A DNA stretch of 64,000 nucleotides from assembly GCA_015680685.1 (NCBI GenBank), contig MNCI01003938.1, positions 256,110 to 320,109 on the forward strand, in the 5' to 3' direction. The DNA comes from Gnetum montanum (taxonomy: Eukaryota > Streptophyta > Gnetopsida > Gnetales > Gnetaceae). The notes beneath the pieces were generated by a model, which was not told the DNA's origin, did no database searches, and worked only from the letters and a program-made list of their open reading frames with translations. This document shows positions 45,591 through 57,200 of the stretch, piece by piece. Within the stretch, counting starts at the first letter, position 1, and every line of letters starts with the position of its first letter. A program made the position numbers and the translations under genes.

Positions 45591-47300
45591 TTGAACCTTG
45601 ACACGGTTGACTGGGGGTCGACTACGATTAACACTATATTAGCCTTGGGAGCATCCCCAGATTGGCCCAAGCACTTAGTCCAAGCCCTAGATTTAGAGGT
45701 TGGGGATGTAACCGAGGATCCTCTTGTCGAGATACCTGTGACCACGTCAAAGGGGGACTTAAAGATGTTAAGACTCAATTCCCTCCTAGATACACAAACA
45801 CATGAAGGTGTAGTTAAGATTCTGTAGGACCACATCGATGTCTTTGCATGGATGTATAGCCACATGCTGGGTCTAGATCCATGGCTGATTTAGCATAACA
45901 TCATCCTAGGTGCACACGCAAAGGCAGTCAAGCAAAAGGCTCGTAAAATTAAGCCAAAAATCACACTAGCCATGAGGGGAGAAATCACTAAGTTATACCA
46001 AGCAGGTTTCATCCACACAGTCGACTATTCAGAGTGGGTGTCCAACATCGTTGTAGTTTCAAAGAAAATAGGAGGGATATGAATCTGTATAGACTTCCGA
46101 GACTTGAACAAGGCAACAATCAAAGACAACTTCCCACTCCCGAGTATTGATCAACTCATCGACACCATGGCTGGTCATGCTTTGCTATCCTTCATGGATG
46201 GCTTCTCCAGATACAACCAAATCCACATCAACCTAGAGCACCAGCTATCAACAACCTTCATGACTCCACGGGGAACCTTCTGCTATACCATGATGCCTTT
46301 CAGGCTCAAGAATGCTGGAGCAACCTACCAGGGAGCCATGACCTACATTTTTAGTGACTAAATCCTAGAAAGATTAAACAATTACGTGGATGATATAGAG
46401 GTTAAGTCCAAAGAGGCAGCCAATCACCCACGTGATCTAGGGGTAGTCCTCAAGTGCTGCCAAATGCACGACTTATGTCTCAATTCTAAGAAGTGTGTCT
46501 TCAGAGTAAAGACCAGACGCATGTTAGGGTTCGTAGTATCAGAGGTTGGAATACTGGTGGACCCCAAAAAAATCAAGGCCATCATCAATCTAGCACCTCC
46601 CACAAACCTTAAGGAGCTACACGATTTACAAGAAAAGGTACAATTCATTCGAAAGTTCATAACCATGTTGACTGACATGTTACACCCCATGCAACATCTT
46701 TTAAAGAAGGGGGTTGACTTTGAGTGGATAGCCTGGTGTCAACAAGCCTTCGAAGACTTGAAGAAAGAGCTTTCACACCTCCCAATGGTGCACCCAGCAC
46801 AAAGGGACAAGCCTTTCTTCATATACCTTGCCACCTCCAACACATCCATAGTGGCATTACTATGTCAGAAGCGGGATGACAGTTCTAAGATACCAGTGTA
46901 CTACCTGAGCCATGCACTAATAGCATACGAGGTGAAATACAACGAAGTGGAGAGAAATTTCCTAGCCTTAGTATTCGCACTAAAAAAGTGGCGACATTAC
47001 CTGTTTCGCAGCACAACCAACATCATTTTCAAAAGCAACATACTCTGGGCTATCACCAGCAACTTGTATGAATGCAGCAGGATAGCCCAATGGAAGGCAA
47101 TAACCGCAGAGTTCAACCTATGCTATGTAAGTCAATCATCGACAAAGGGTCAAGCCATAGCAACCCAACTTACGGCCTTGCCAGTCGACGACCAGGCCAC
47201 CATAGACCTAGAATTCTCAGACGAATATGTTAGCAATGTCACCATTGTCCCACTGCATTTTGAGGCTACCTTACATTTCAACGGTGCCTCAACCACGTGA
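45591..47300 (+). pseudogene. Reverse transcriptase and RNase H of element C
   Basis: One frame with four internal stops (near 45825, 45891, 46080, 46359). The lead-in DPLVEIPVTT and VFAWMYSHMLGLDP precede AVKQKARKIKP, YQAGFIHTVDYSEWVSNIVV, ICIDFRDLNKATIKDNFPLP and FMDGFSRYNQI. The catalytic motif is YVDDIEVKSK (46384-46413). RNase H has KPFFIYLATSNTSIVALL, VYYLSHALIAYEVKYNEVE and ALVFALKKWRHYLF. The YVDD box is intact. The usual RNase H DHxxL region reads KSNILW. Confidence 0.9.
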
Positions 47301-47749
47301 GGAGGTAGTGCCGCTGCCACGATCACATTCCCCTCTAGGGACACCCATCCGCTTATCATTTTGCGTTCCCTTGCACCAACAATATGGTAGAATATGAGGG
47401 GCTACTCAGAGGCCTCTTAACTGCTTGAGTGCTGTGTATAAAACATCTGGCAATTCAAGGAGATTCACAACTAGTCGTGAATCAAATCACCAAAGTCTAC
47501 ACCTGCAAGGCTACGCACCTACAACCCTACTACGACCTATCAAAAATCCTACTTAATCAATTCATAACCATTGATGTGCAACACGTTTCATGTAATGAGA
47601 ACACCGTAGTGGACACCCTAGCTACTCTCATGTTAAACATCCCATCACATTCTTTGGCAAACTTGCCAACCGTGATCACAGAATGTGTAGAGCCTATCAC
47701 TCAGGTGGAACACATGGCCTCTGTCGACGCTGCAGATACCCCGGAGTAG
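47270..47749 (+). pseudogene. Second RNase H (archaeal-type) of element C
   Basis: LHFNGASTT begins the domain (first Asp reads Asn). After a frameshift near 47380 come NNMVEYEGLLRGLL (Glu kept), LAIQGDSQLVVNQITKVYTC (Asp kept) and VQHVSCNENTVVDTLATL. This extra domain is characteristic of Tat-lineage elements and lies between RNase H and integrase. One stop occurs at LTA*VL. Confidence 0.85.
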
Positions 47750-48890
47750 TACGATAGCATTAAAGCTTATCTACAACATGGCAAACCCCCAGGTGGATTG
47801 ACATTGGCCCAGAGAGATGCAATTTGTAAGCACACTCAGCAATACATGCTCATGGGAAATGATGCCCTGTGCTGACGATCCTACAATGGGCTATTGCTAG
47901 CATGCGTAGGTGGCGAGCAAGCACAAAAGGTAGTTAATGAGGTTCATGAAGGATTTTGCATTTGACACATAGCACCCAGGGCTATGGTAGTGAAAATCAG
48001 ACACCTAGGGTACTATTGTCCCTACATGGAATGTGACTACCTGTCGAAAGTCAAAATGTGCGACACATGCCAAAGATATGCAAATCTCATACACGTAGCA
48101 CCTATAGACCTACATCCAATGCAAATCATATGGCCCTTCAAATGATGGGGACTAGACCTCATAGGGCCTATCACACCTAAGTCCTCCGTAGGGCATAGCT
48201 TCATTATCACTGCCACAGAGTATTTTACCAAGTGGGTGGAGGCTATTCCCCTAAGGACGATGATGTCCCAGCAAATCTACCATTTCATCCTTGATAACAT
48301 AGTAACTAGGTTTGGGTTTCCAATGACTATTGTGACCAAAAATGGCCCACAATTCAGCAGCATGGAGACCTAAACCTTCTATAGCAATCTAGGCATTAAA
48401 CAATCATTTTCTTCCCCTTATTATCTACAGGTGAATTGATAGGTGGAAGCTACAAATAAGTCCATCATCAACTTGCTGAAGCGGATGCTTAACAACAGCA
48501 AGAGGCGATGGAATGAACAAATACTCTACATCCTTTGGGCCTACCAAACGACGTGTTGAACTACAACAAGTAAGACCCCTTATAGTCTTGTTTATGGATC
48601 TGAAGTTGTATTGCCTCTTGAGTTGTAGGTACCCTCACTTCGGATGATCCTATCCGACATCGTGAACGAAGCCCAAAACAACAAGTTGCGAGCTATCGAC
48701 CTCGACTCAGTGGAGGAAGAACATGTGCAAACTCTAAGATGCATCAAGCACTATCAGAATAAACAACAGCAGAAGCACCGTGCAGACCCACATCGATGGC
48801 TAGTGCAGAAGGAAGACCTCGTCCTCAAGGCCGTCCGTGAGCACGTGAGTAAATTCTCAGCCAGAGCGACGGCGTTCCAAAACAACTAAG
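47750..48890 (+). pseudogene. Integrase of element C
   Basis: Zinc-binding part HEGFCI*HIAPRAM and CDTCQRYANL. The core has WGLDLIGPITPKSS (first Asp), IVTKNGPQFSS (second Asp changed to Lys) and VEATNKSIINLLKRML (Glu kept). TPYSLVYGSEVVLPLEL and a basic C-terminal part ending at 48890 follow. Stops lie before WGLD (TGA), at VN** and after LPLEL (TAG). The TGA and the last TAG are at the same codons in element B. Confidence 0.85.
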
Positions 48891-49748
48891 AATGTGGTCT
48901 AAAGCATATGTAATGCCACCACCCTTGGCATCATGCTAACTCTCCGAAGACATCGCATGGATTCATGCTAACCCTCCGAACCTACCGTTGCTATGGCCCA
49001 TTGCCTTGACGGTAGTTCTTGGGTTAGCTCCTGCATCTGGATTTCTAGTAGTATTGTGGCCTAGCCACAATATTGTTGCTCTAGCTACTTGCCAACGCCT
49101 AGGCCTACACGATGTTAGCCATGTGGCAACTGATCCCATGGTTGAACCAGTAATGCAAACCCCTAGCAGAGATTCCAGGGCATCAGTACCCAGCTCCTCT
49201 GTGCCAGCATTGCCAGGGCCGCTGTTGGCCTCCCTGCTTTGGGCATCTCACACCAGCAACGTTGCCCAAGAGTAACAACAATGCTAGTAGCCAGCAAGAC
49301 CTTGTCCCCGCAAACACATCTCGCTACAGCAGCAAAAGCTACAACATCGCGAAGTGAGTGCCTCGAATAACATGGCTATTTGAGAGCGCAAACTCTAGCA
49401 CGTGTGTAACATAGCTCACCGTATGGAAGGTTTCTATAGGAAAGTTAAAACCCTCCATGGATGTAACACAACTCATCCTACAGAGGGGACACCTGTCTAT
49501 AGGAGGTTGAAGAATAGTGCCAGCCAAAGATGAAAATGCAAATGAGCCCCTCAGAGCACTCCGACGAGGAACTTGGCTAAACATCATCTTTGCTCTCTGC
49601 CTTAACCTCTGCAAAACCAATGCAACACTCTCAAGCATGGCCAAGCGATGTCTTAGCACTCACCTAGCGACAACCTTAGCATTTCACTTGCTGCGGTGTT
49701 TCATATTCTTTGTCGACATCCATCGAGCCTGATTCTCTAAACATCGAT
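48891..49748. other. 3' untranslated region of element C
   Basis: No recognised gene. There is an open stretch at 48988-49275 of Ala/Val/Ser-rich composition without a known motif. Two similar ~60-bp segments containing CTATAGGA lie near 49430 and 49495. Confidence 0.45.
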
Positions 49749-49760
49749 AAAGAGGGGCCA
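49749..49760 (+). promoter_or_regulatory. Polypurine tract of element C
   Basis: AAAGAGGGGCCA directly before the 3' LTR. Element B has AAAAAGGGGCCAT at its equivalent site. Confidence 0.75.
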
Positions 49761-49761
49761 A

Positions 49762-51079
49762 TGCACCCTAAAAAAAGTAGGTTCATCCTTGCTTCACTAG
49801 GCTCTTTTAGTCCACGCAGCACTATGACAGTTCATTAGGAGGAGAACGTTCTGAGTTCAGGTGGCCAGTTTGGAAAATTTTCTACTTTGAGCATGGATAG
49901 GTTCTGTGCCATCCTGCTTGTCCACCGAAGTAGCCTAACCAGCTGATAGCCTGCTCAGAAACAGTGTGCAGAATCGATAGCAGCATTTTGGATGTGCAAA
50001 AAATAGTTTGGCAAGTTTTCTAAGTCACGAAGCCTGCTATGCTACGCTATGCTATGTAGCATAGCAAGCTTTAGAAGACGATGGTGAAACGAAGTGCTAT
50101 GCTACACGACATCACATAGCGTAGCATGGCAACGACTTCACTACCCACTCCCCTCACCCAATTTTGAGTTTTGCAATAATGTCCCTTTCCATTAGGAAGC
50201 AATGGACCATGTCTATTGCTATGCTACATTGAGCTACATGGCGTAGCAAGGTGTAGCAATCCTGCAGAAGAGACAGAAGGCAGTTCAAAAGGTAGAGTCA
50301 ACAGAGTTCGTAAGACTTGCATCACAGGAGATAAGGTTTGCAAATCGGTAAGGCTTTCGCAACTAAGGAAAGTTGCTATGCTACGCTACACTACGTAGCA
50401 TAGCATAGCATAGCAAGCATGTGACACATAGCAGAACGTGTGACAAAGTGCTACGCTACACCAAGCATTCTACATCAAAAAGCACAGCAAGGCATACAGG
50501 TGGTTGTGTGACATCAATGCACTCCACCTAATTGGACTGTTGGCACACATCTCCAGATGCTAATGGTGCAATTACAATGTAGTAGGATTATAGTTATTAC
50601 ATACAGGTTCGCATCGCAATGGTCTTGCAGGTCCAACGATCACAAATGACACGAGTGGCACCAGTAAGACACCGAAGGCTCGAGGCATGTAGCGTTCAAA
50701 CCACCCCTTTCACATGCCCTTGGTCCTATAAATACCCCAAAAAAGAGCATGCAAGAGGTCTGCAAAATTTTTAAAGGTTGGAAATATCAAAAGAGTTCGC
50801 ATCCTTCTTAAAGCAAATAGCTTCCAAGTGGTGAGAACTTTGGGATTCTGAAAGAAAGACTTCTCCTCTATCCAGCATTGTAACATCAAAGTCATCTATC
50901 TAACACTGTAAATAGTGAGCCTCTCTTAGCTGGCATGAGGTCCTGTCTCCATTCTATCACCTTGGTAGAACCCTACATTATTTGTACCTGAGTCCATGTC
51001 CAAGTGCATAGCTCTTCTTGCTCGACACGCCTTGGCTACCCTCAGAATTTCTGCACTCCATCACGTTGTGCAGCTGATT
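49762..51079 (+). repeat. 3' LTR of element C, right end missing
   Basis: Begins TGCACCCTAAAAAAAG. It matches the 5' LTR to CAGCTGATT and then changes abruptly to minus-strand gag sequence of D. About 0.37 kb is missing relative to the 5' LTR. TATA at 50726-50734. Confidence 0.85.
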
Positions 51080-52054
51080 TTTCATCTTGCATAGATGGAG
51101 CAGGTGGTAGCTGTGTTAAGGATGGAGGAACAAGTGCAAGAACATGAAGAGGATAAGGATAAAAGGTTGTATCTCTTCTTGAATGTGGAGAATGAGTTTG
51201 ATAATAGTCAAGAAGGTAGTAGTGAGGTTGGAAGGTAGAAACTTGACTGGAAGAGTTATGTGGAGATAGAGGTTATTAAACATAATACCCATATGGATCA
51301 TGTTGCCTATATGGGTATTGCTACCTTGGCGGTGCCAATGCCCATGACTATGGTTGTTGCCACTATTGATACTACTCGTATGATTATAGTGGAGTTCCAC
51401 TTGGATAATACTATTGTTGTTGGTGGAACTACCTAGGATTGCCCTGAGGACAAGGAAATCTTCTAGGTGTTTTCCTTTTTGCTAGTTGTGGATTCAAAGT
51501 ATACATCCTAGACTCTTGTAAGTATGACATGATGGGGCAACGTCCCTTAGGATATTCATATTGGCAGATGTCACACCCACCATCATCATCTAATTTAGTT
51601 CCTGCAACTTTCTCTACTATAGCAATCTTGCCCTTACCTATTTGATTAGCACATTTAGCTTCCTTGCACTTCCTACAATCATGACCACTACCTTGTTCTT
51701 TGGACTTTCCAACAATTTTTATGATAGCTTGAAATCTGCTATCCACAGAGTCCCATAACTGATCAACCTTAGCTAAAATTTTAGACGTAAATTTTTTAAG
51801 AGGTAAGATTTTTTGGTTCACCACCTCATCAAGTGATTATTCTTCCTCACTACCACAAAATTGAACCTTCCTCTTATGAATGGAAGGATCATAGTTATAT
51901 TCCTATACACATTCATATTTCCTCAACTCTTCTTCTTCTTTTGCTACCTACTCAATCAACTATCAAATTTTATGGGCTCTTAATTCTAATAATAGCCCTT
52001 AGGCATAGACACCAAGAGTTCTTATTTTTTATCAGAGGCCATCTACGATCTTGT
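51080..52054 (-). pseudogene. Gag fragment of element D
   Basis: Minus strand. NKIVDGL is immediately broken by the LTR of B at 52055. LLLELRAHKI, VAKEEEEL, FTSKILAKVDQLWDSVDSRF and the Cys/His segment GCDICQYEYPKGRCPIM follow, then a His/Pro-rich tail (51400-51116). The order matches gag of F (YHIIDGL, GQLYELRTHQI, VEKEEGE, CNIFLYDHPKGQCP). It belongs with the pol part at 30740-33385, separated by element C. Confidence 0.75.
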
Positions 52055-53654
52055 TGTAACTAAAAACATTGATTGTTAAAATGGGAAGGAAACCAAGGAT
52101 CCTTGGTGCAAGTAGTTTCTCAACCTTGAATCCCTAGGCTTTTTGCAATGAAAATGGAATTCTGGATGTCTTGGTTAGTTTGGTAGATCAACCAGGGACT
52201 TGAGAGATGTAAAATATGGAAATATAAATAGATCTGGATAATGCATAGATAATAAATTTAATTCTATTGAATACAAGACTTAAAATGTAAAACTTTATTA
52301 AGAAAAGAATAAAGAATAAGTTAGTGGAATATGTATAAAAAATGATGCTTGAATGAGCAAAAAGAAGGTTCACTTATGCAAGGGTTTAAAGCCCATTGAA
52401 GTTGACATGATTTGCTCCACGATTTGGGTGCTAAGCCACTCTTGATGTTATCAAACTTTCCTTTGCTACTATAACCTTGGATCTACCAATTAGGTTGTTG
52501 CTGGGGGGATGAGAAAGATGGAATGTTTGGATGCCAAGTTGCTCCACGCTAGGTTTGGAATCTCATAAGTGTAGTGTTAACACCAAAATTCACCAAAGCT
52601 TAAGGCCTCACTACTTCCACACTAGGGTTCAAGAGATTGCAAGTATGGGAACTTGCAAGAGCTCTTGAGTGCTTGAAAGCACCCCAAGCATGGAGTTGTG
52701 TATATGAAAATTGCTACTTGTCCAAAATTTTTAAATATGAGAAAAATTTCTTGGAACCTATAAAAAAACATGTGGAACCAATTGCTTAAAATTGCTAAAC
52801 CTGTAAATGGTGTTAGAGTTTGGCTTTTATAGGGTTTTTAGGCCATGAATGGGATTTCAAATTGGCTATGCAGTGGTTGCAAAATGGTTGTAAATGGCTA
52901 CAAATTTGATGTAATTTTGCTACAAAATTGGCTACCAAATTTAGGTGAAATGGGCACCCAAATTTGGGGAGTTACTAAAAATAGTAAGTTCTTCCCCCAT
53001 GGTGATTCCACTTACTTAAAATAGTAACTAGGGCACCTCTTTCACACTATAGATAAGTCTTCTATGCTGAGCTCTCTACCATGCTTGTTGAAGTGGCTAG
53101 TCAATGTTGAAGTGCATAACTTGATGAATTTTACTTCTTGTGGCTTCCATGCTAGGGGTTTGAATTTTCCACATAGGGGGAGTGAGAACTTTTTAGGTTG
53201 GGGAAAAGGCTCCCAANNNNNNNNGGTGGGCGCTGGGCGGGGTTGTGTGTGTGTGTTTGTGGGTGGAGAGTTTCCAAGCTAGGAGTAAATTTTTCAAAAT
53301 GTATCTTTGGTCTCCACATTAAAAGGAGGGGAAAGTTTTCAAACCCCCCATCCTTTCAAGCTAGGGATAGGTGAGATTTACCTCCTTGCATGTTTTTTTA
53401 GCACAGAAAAATGTCTACCACTCATAAAACCCATCAAATTACCTTTTTTGACACTAGGTAACTTTTTTCACTTGGGGAATGAGGCTTTGACTAGTTATGA
53501 GGTGTTTTTTAGCCCCAAAAATATAGAGTATGTGAAATTACCCATTATTGATTACAATTTTCACATTTACAATGAGATTTTGCCTTGAGTTCCATGGGGT
53601 GAAAGCTACATTATGAAGATTTGGTTATAGCATGCAAAATTTTGTGGTCTTTCA
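52055..53654 (-). repeat. 3' LTR of element B
   Basis: 1.6 kb. TGAAAGACC on the element strand at 53654. The inner boundary near 52055 is set by loss of match to LTR A and the start of gag D. It contains eight N (53217-53224) at a G-rich tract. Confidence 0.8.
53217..53224. other. Eight undetermined bases at a G-rich tract
   Basis: The N run is followed by GGTGGGCGCTGGGCGGGG. LTR A has long G runs at the same place. Confidence 0.95.
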
Positions 53655-53667
53655 ATGGCCCCTTTTT
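53655..53667 (-). promoter_or_regulatory. Polypurine tract of element B
   Basis: The element strand reads AAAAAGGGGCCAT before the LTR. Confidence 0.7.
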
Positions 53668-53787
53668 GTTGGTGTCTAGAAGATTGACCCGAGAGGCACC
53701 AACAAAGAATATAAAAAACCACTGCATATTATAACATTACAATGCATAGAGGCCACATGAGAATTAGGCTATCCAAGTCATCAATGT

Positions 53788-53874
53788 TTCTAGTTTAAGG
53801 TCATGGTAGGCCATGGTACTAGTTTAAGGCCCTGGTAGGCTGTGTCACTAGTTTAAGATTGTAGTAGACCATTG
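53788..53874. repeat. 29-bp tandem repeat in B, three copies
   Basis: Units start at 53788, 53817 and 53846, each with CTAGTTTAAGG or close, 29 bases apart. They lie between integrase and PPT. Confidence 0.8.
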
Positions 53875-53889
53875 AAAGTAGGCTTGCTT

Positions 53890-55020
53890 GTTGATGATCT
53901 ATCAGCTACATGAAGTATAAATTTAGATAGGAATGAGTGACTAGATTGGCAAGATCATTTCCATCCATGTTAGCTATTTTCAATGCTCCATTTTCATATG
54001 CTCTAGTAACAAGAAAGGACCCTTTCTAGTTAGTTGAAAATTTGTCGACATACTCATGGATGGCCTTGAGGATGAGTCCCCCTCCTTGATCTTGCACATG
54101 GTCAGGCTATGGTGATGTTGTCACTTCTATGTCTCTTAATAGTGATCAATGTGAGTAAGCATCAACATATGCCACTCTTCCACCAAATCTAGCATTGTCA
54201 TCCACAACTCCTTTCTCTGGTCATCATTTATGAAGTTGGTTAAGGTTATTTGAAGTGATGGTAACTACAATTCAAGAGGCAAAATACCTTTAGAATCATA
54301 AACAAGGCTATAAAGGGTCATATCGGTTGTCATATGATAGGTTGTTCTATCTTCCCATTGTGCATGGATAAGCCACTCATGCCACTTTCTCTTACTATTA
54401 TTAAGCATCTTCTTGAGCAAGTTGATGATGGCCTTGTTGCTCACTTCTACTTGTCCATTGACTTATGTGTAGTAAGGTGACAAGAAAGAATGGTTAATGC
54501 CTAGGTTGTGACAAAAATCCTTGGTTTCTTTGCTACTAAATTAAGGTCCATTATTTTTAACTATGATCATGGGTATGCCAAAACAAGCTACAATGTTGTC
54601 TAGGATAAACATGCAAACTTGTTTAGATGTGGTCTTCCTTAGGGAAATAGCTTCAACCCACTTAGTAAAGTATTACATTGCAGTGATGATGAAGATATGT
54701 CCTATGATATATTTAGGCATTATGGGTCCAATGATATCCAATCCCCATCATTGAAGCAACCATGTTATCTAGGTTGTATACAACTTAGTTGGTGATACAT
54801 GTATTAAGTTGCTATATCATTGGCATGTGTTGCATCACTTAACCTTTTTTAGGTAGTCATTTTCCATATGAGGCAAATAGTAGCCTAATCATCTAATCTT
54901 AGTGGTCATGGCTCTAGGTCTTATATGTCCACCACAAACACCCTGATGAACCTCCTTTAGGACTACTTTGGCTTCAATTTTTCCTAAGCACTTTAGGCGT
55001 ATGACATCATAGGATTGTTG
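53890..55020 (-). pseudogene. Integrase of element B
   Basis: Minus strand. VHQGVCGGHIRPRAMTTKIR and CNTCQ (zinc part), Q*WGLDIIGPIMPKYI (first Asp), IVKNNGP*FSSKE (second Asp region, Asp reads Asn), VNGQVEVSNKAIINLLKKML (Glu), LYSLVYDSKGILPLEL*LPS. Stops occur throughout; those before WGLD and after LPLEL coincide with C. Confidence 0.8.
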
Positions 55021-55361
55021 ATATAATGTATTATAATCCATGATGACATACTACTTCAAGCGCTTACTTATGGCATCTTTCTAAGAAGTAGTCAGGCCTT
55101 GTGAGGATTCACCATGCATAAGGTAAAATTAGATATTGTCATACCACTCCTTGTAAGGAGTAGTATGAATGATGACCACAAATGTATCTTTAATGTTCTG
55201 TGTAATCTAAGTAGCATAGTTCATAGTTAATGTGGGAAACTTGCTAAACACATCTGGTGTCACACTAAGGACTAATGTTGCAATTTCATCAGCTATGATG
55301 TTTTTATTTCAAGATATGTGTTGGATATCAAGGTCTATGAATTGTTGTAGTAATTACTTTC

Positions 55362-55650
55362 CTAGGTCACAGTAAGGTTGTAAGTGCTTTTGCATGCATA
55401 GACTTCGATTACTTGGTTAACCATGAGTTTTGAATCACATTTGATGGCTAGGCATATAATTCCTAGGTCATGAGCTATCATCATTTCTTTGATTAAACCC
55501 TCATATTCTACTATGTTGTTGATACATAGGAACCTAAAATGATAGCCAAAGGGTTGAATTTCACTAGATGGAAATGTTATGATGGCAGCAACACTAGTCA
55601 TGTGGGCTATTGAAGCTATGTCAAAGTTCATGACTAGCTCATAACCCTTA
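55362..55650 (-). pseudogene. Second RNase H (archaeal-type) of element B
   Basis: Minus-strand open frame with MNFDIASIAHMTSVAAIITF (first Asp kept), NNIVEYEGLIKEMMIAHDLG and LAIKCDSKLMVNQVIEVYAC. It aligns with 47270-47640 of C. The end of the domain is lost. Confidence 0.8.
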
Positions 55651-57200
55651 GGTACTTGGCTAATTGTGTTAATATGTTCATTAGGGAACTTAGGGTCTAT
55701 GGTTGCTTAGTCATCAATTGGTGAAATTTTGAGCTGTACAACTATAGCTTGACCTTTTGTTGAGGATTGAGAAATGTAATGGAGGTCAAACTCTATGGTT
55801 ATGACTTTTCATCAGGCTATATGGCTACTTTTGTAAATGTTGGTCATTATGACTCTGAGTATGTTGTCCTTGCAGATTACGTTGGCTTAGCTTCTAAAGA
55901 AGTAGTGTCTCCATTTCTTCAAAGAGAAGACTAGTGCTAGACAATGCTTCTCTAGTTTAGTGTATTAGGTCTCGTGGGCTACTAATGCATGGCTAAGGTA
56001 GTATACAAGCATTTTTTCTCTGTCATCATGTTTCTAATAGAGTAGAGAGGTAATGGGTGTATTAGAAATGATAAGATAAATGTAAAATGGTTTACCCTAT
56101 TGTGGAGGATAGACTGTAGGTAGCTGTGTTAATTCTTGCTTAAGGTTTTCAAAGGCTTCTTAGCATTAAGTCATCCACTCATAGTGAACTCCTTTCTTAA
56201 GCAAGTGGTGCATGGGCTGTAAATTATCCATAAGCCTAGTGATAAAGCTACAAATAAACTATATTCTACCTTGTATTTTTCAAAGCTCTTTAAGGTTGGT
56301 AGGTGCTACCAACCTGGATATAGCCTTAACCTTATTAGAATCTATGCATATCCCTACCTTAGAGACTACAAAGCCAAGCATCTTACTAGTCTTGACACCA
56401 AAGATACAGTTCTAAGGATTGAGCCTAAGCTCATATTTGGGGAATCATTTAAGCACCATATCTAGGTCATTAGCATGGTTATTGGCTATTTTAGACTTCT
56501 TAGCTATGTCATCAATGTAATCATTAAGCAAACCTAACATGTAATCACTAAATATATAGGTCATGGCTCTCTAGTATGGCACTCTGGCATTCTTAAGGCC
56601 AAAGGGCATCATGGTATAACAAAAAGTACCCCATGGGATCATAAAGGTTATGCTAAATTAGTGTTCTAAGTTGAAACTAATTTGGTTATATCCTAAGAAT
56701 CCAACCATAAAGGACAATAAGGCATGTCTGGCTATAGTATCGATATGTTGATCAATACTAGGAAAAGGAAAGTCATCCTTGATGGTGGCTTTATTTAGGT
56801 CTCAAAAATTAATGCAAATATGGATACTCTAATTTTTCCTAGGAACTAATACTATGTTGGATACACATTTTGCATAATTGATAGTCCTAATGAAACCTGC
56901 TTGGTAAAACTTTGAGATTTCATCACGAACTACCAAGGCCAAATCAGGTCTAATCTTGAGCACTTTTTGCTTAACTGGTCTAATGCTAGGATCCAATATG
57001 ATGTTGTGTTGGACTAGATGTGGGTCTAGGCCTAGCATATTTTCATACAACTAGGAAAATTCCTTAATGTTATTTTATAAGACTTTAGTGATGTCTTGGG
57101 CATATTGAGGCTTTATTGTGGAACTTAATTTAAGGGTTTTCTCCTCTCCACTATGTGTTGTGATCGGAACCTCAACTAAAGGATCTTCAGTTATGTCTCC
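55651..57200 (-). pseudogene. Reverse transcriptase and RNase H of element B
   Basis: Minus strand. DPLVEVPITT, then VL*NNIKEFS*LYENMLGLDP, LVQHNIILDPSIRPVKQK, FYQAGFIRTINYAKCVSNIV, NLNKATIKDDFPFP-like block, LLSFMVGFLGYNQI and YIDDIAKKSK (catalytic box). RNase H has KPFYIYLIISNTPITSLL, VYYLSHALVAHET and ALVFSLKKWRHYFF. Stops are numerous, and most stand where C has Gln or Trp. Confidence 0.8.

Larger units (their letters stand above)
33386..51079 (+). mobile_element. Tat-lineage Ty3/gypsy retrotransposon C (nearly complete, plus strand)
   Basis: 17.7 kb. Order: 5' LTR, PBS, leader repeats, gag, protease, 69-bp repeats, antisense spliced gene, RT, RNase H, second RNase H, integrase, 3' region, PPT and 3' LTR. 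The second RNase H after the usual one marks the Tat lineage (Ogre/Retand group). It interrupts element D. The 3' LTR lacks the last ~0.37 kb of the 5' LTR, and D lacks protease at the same junction, so a deletion removed both. Stops in every gene show that it is dead. Confidence 0.85.

Noticed and set aside
48988-49275. 95-codon ORF after integrase of C as an envelope-like gene
   Set aside because: No signal peptide plus transmembrane pattern that I trust, no counterpart in B, low-complexity composition.
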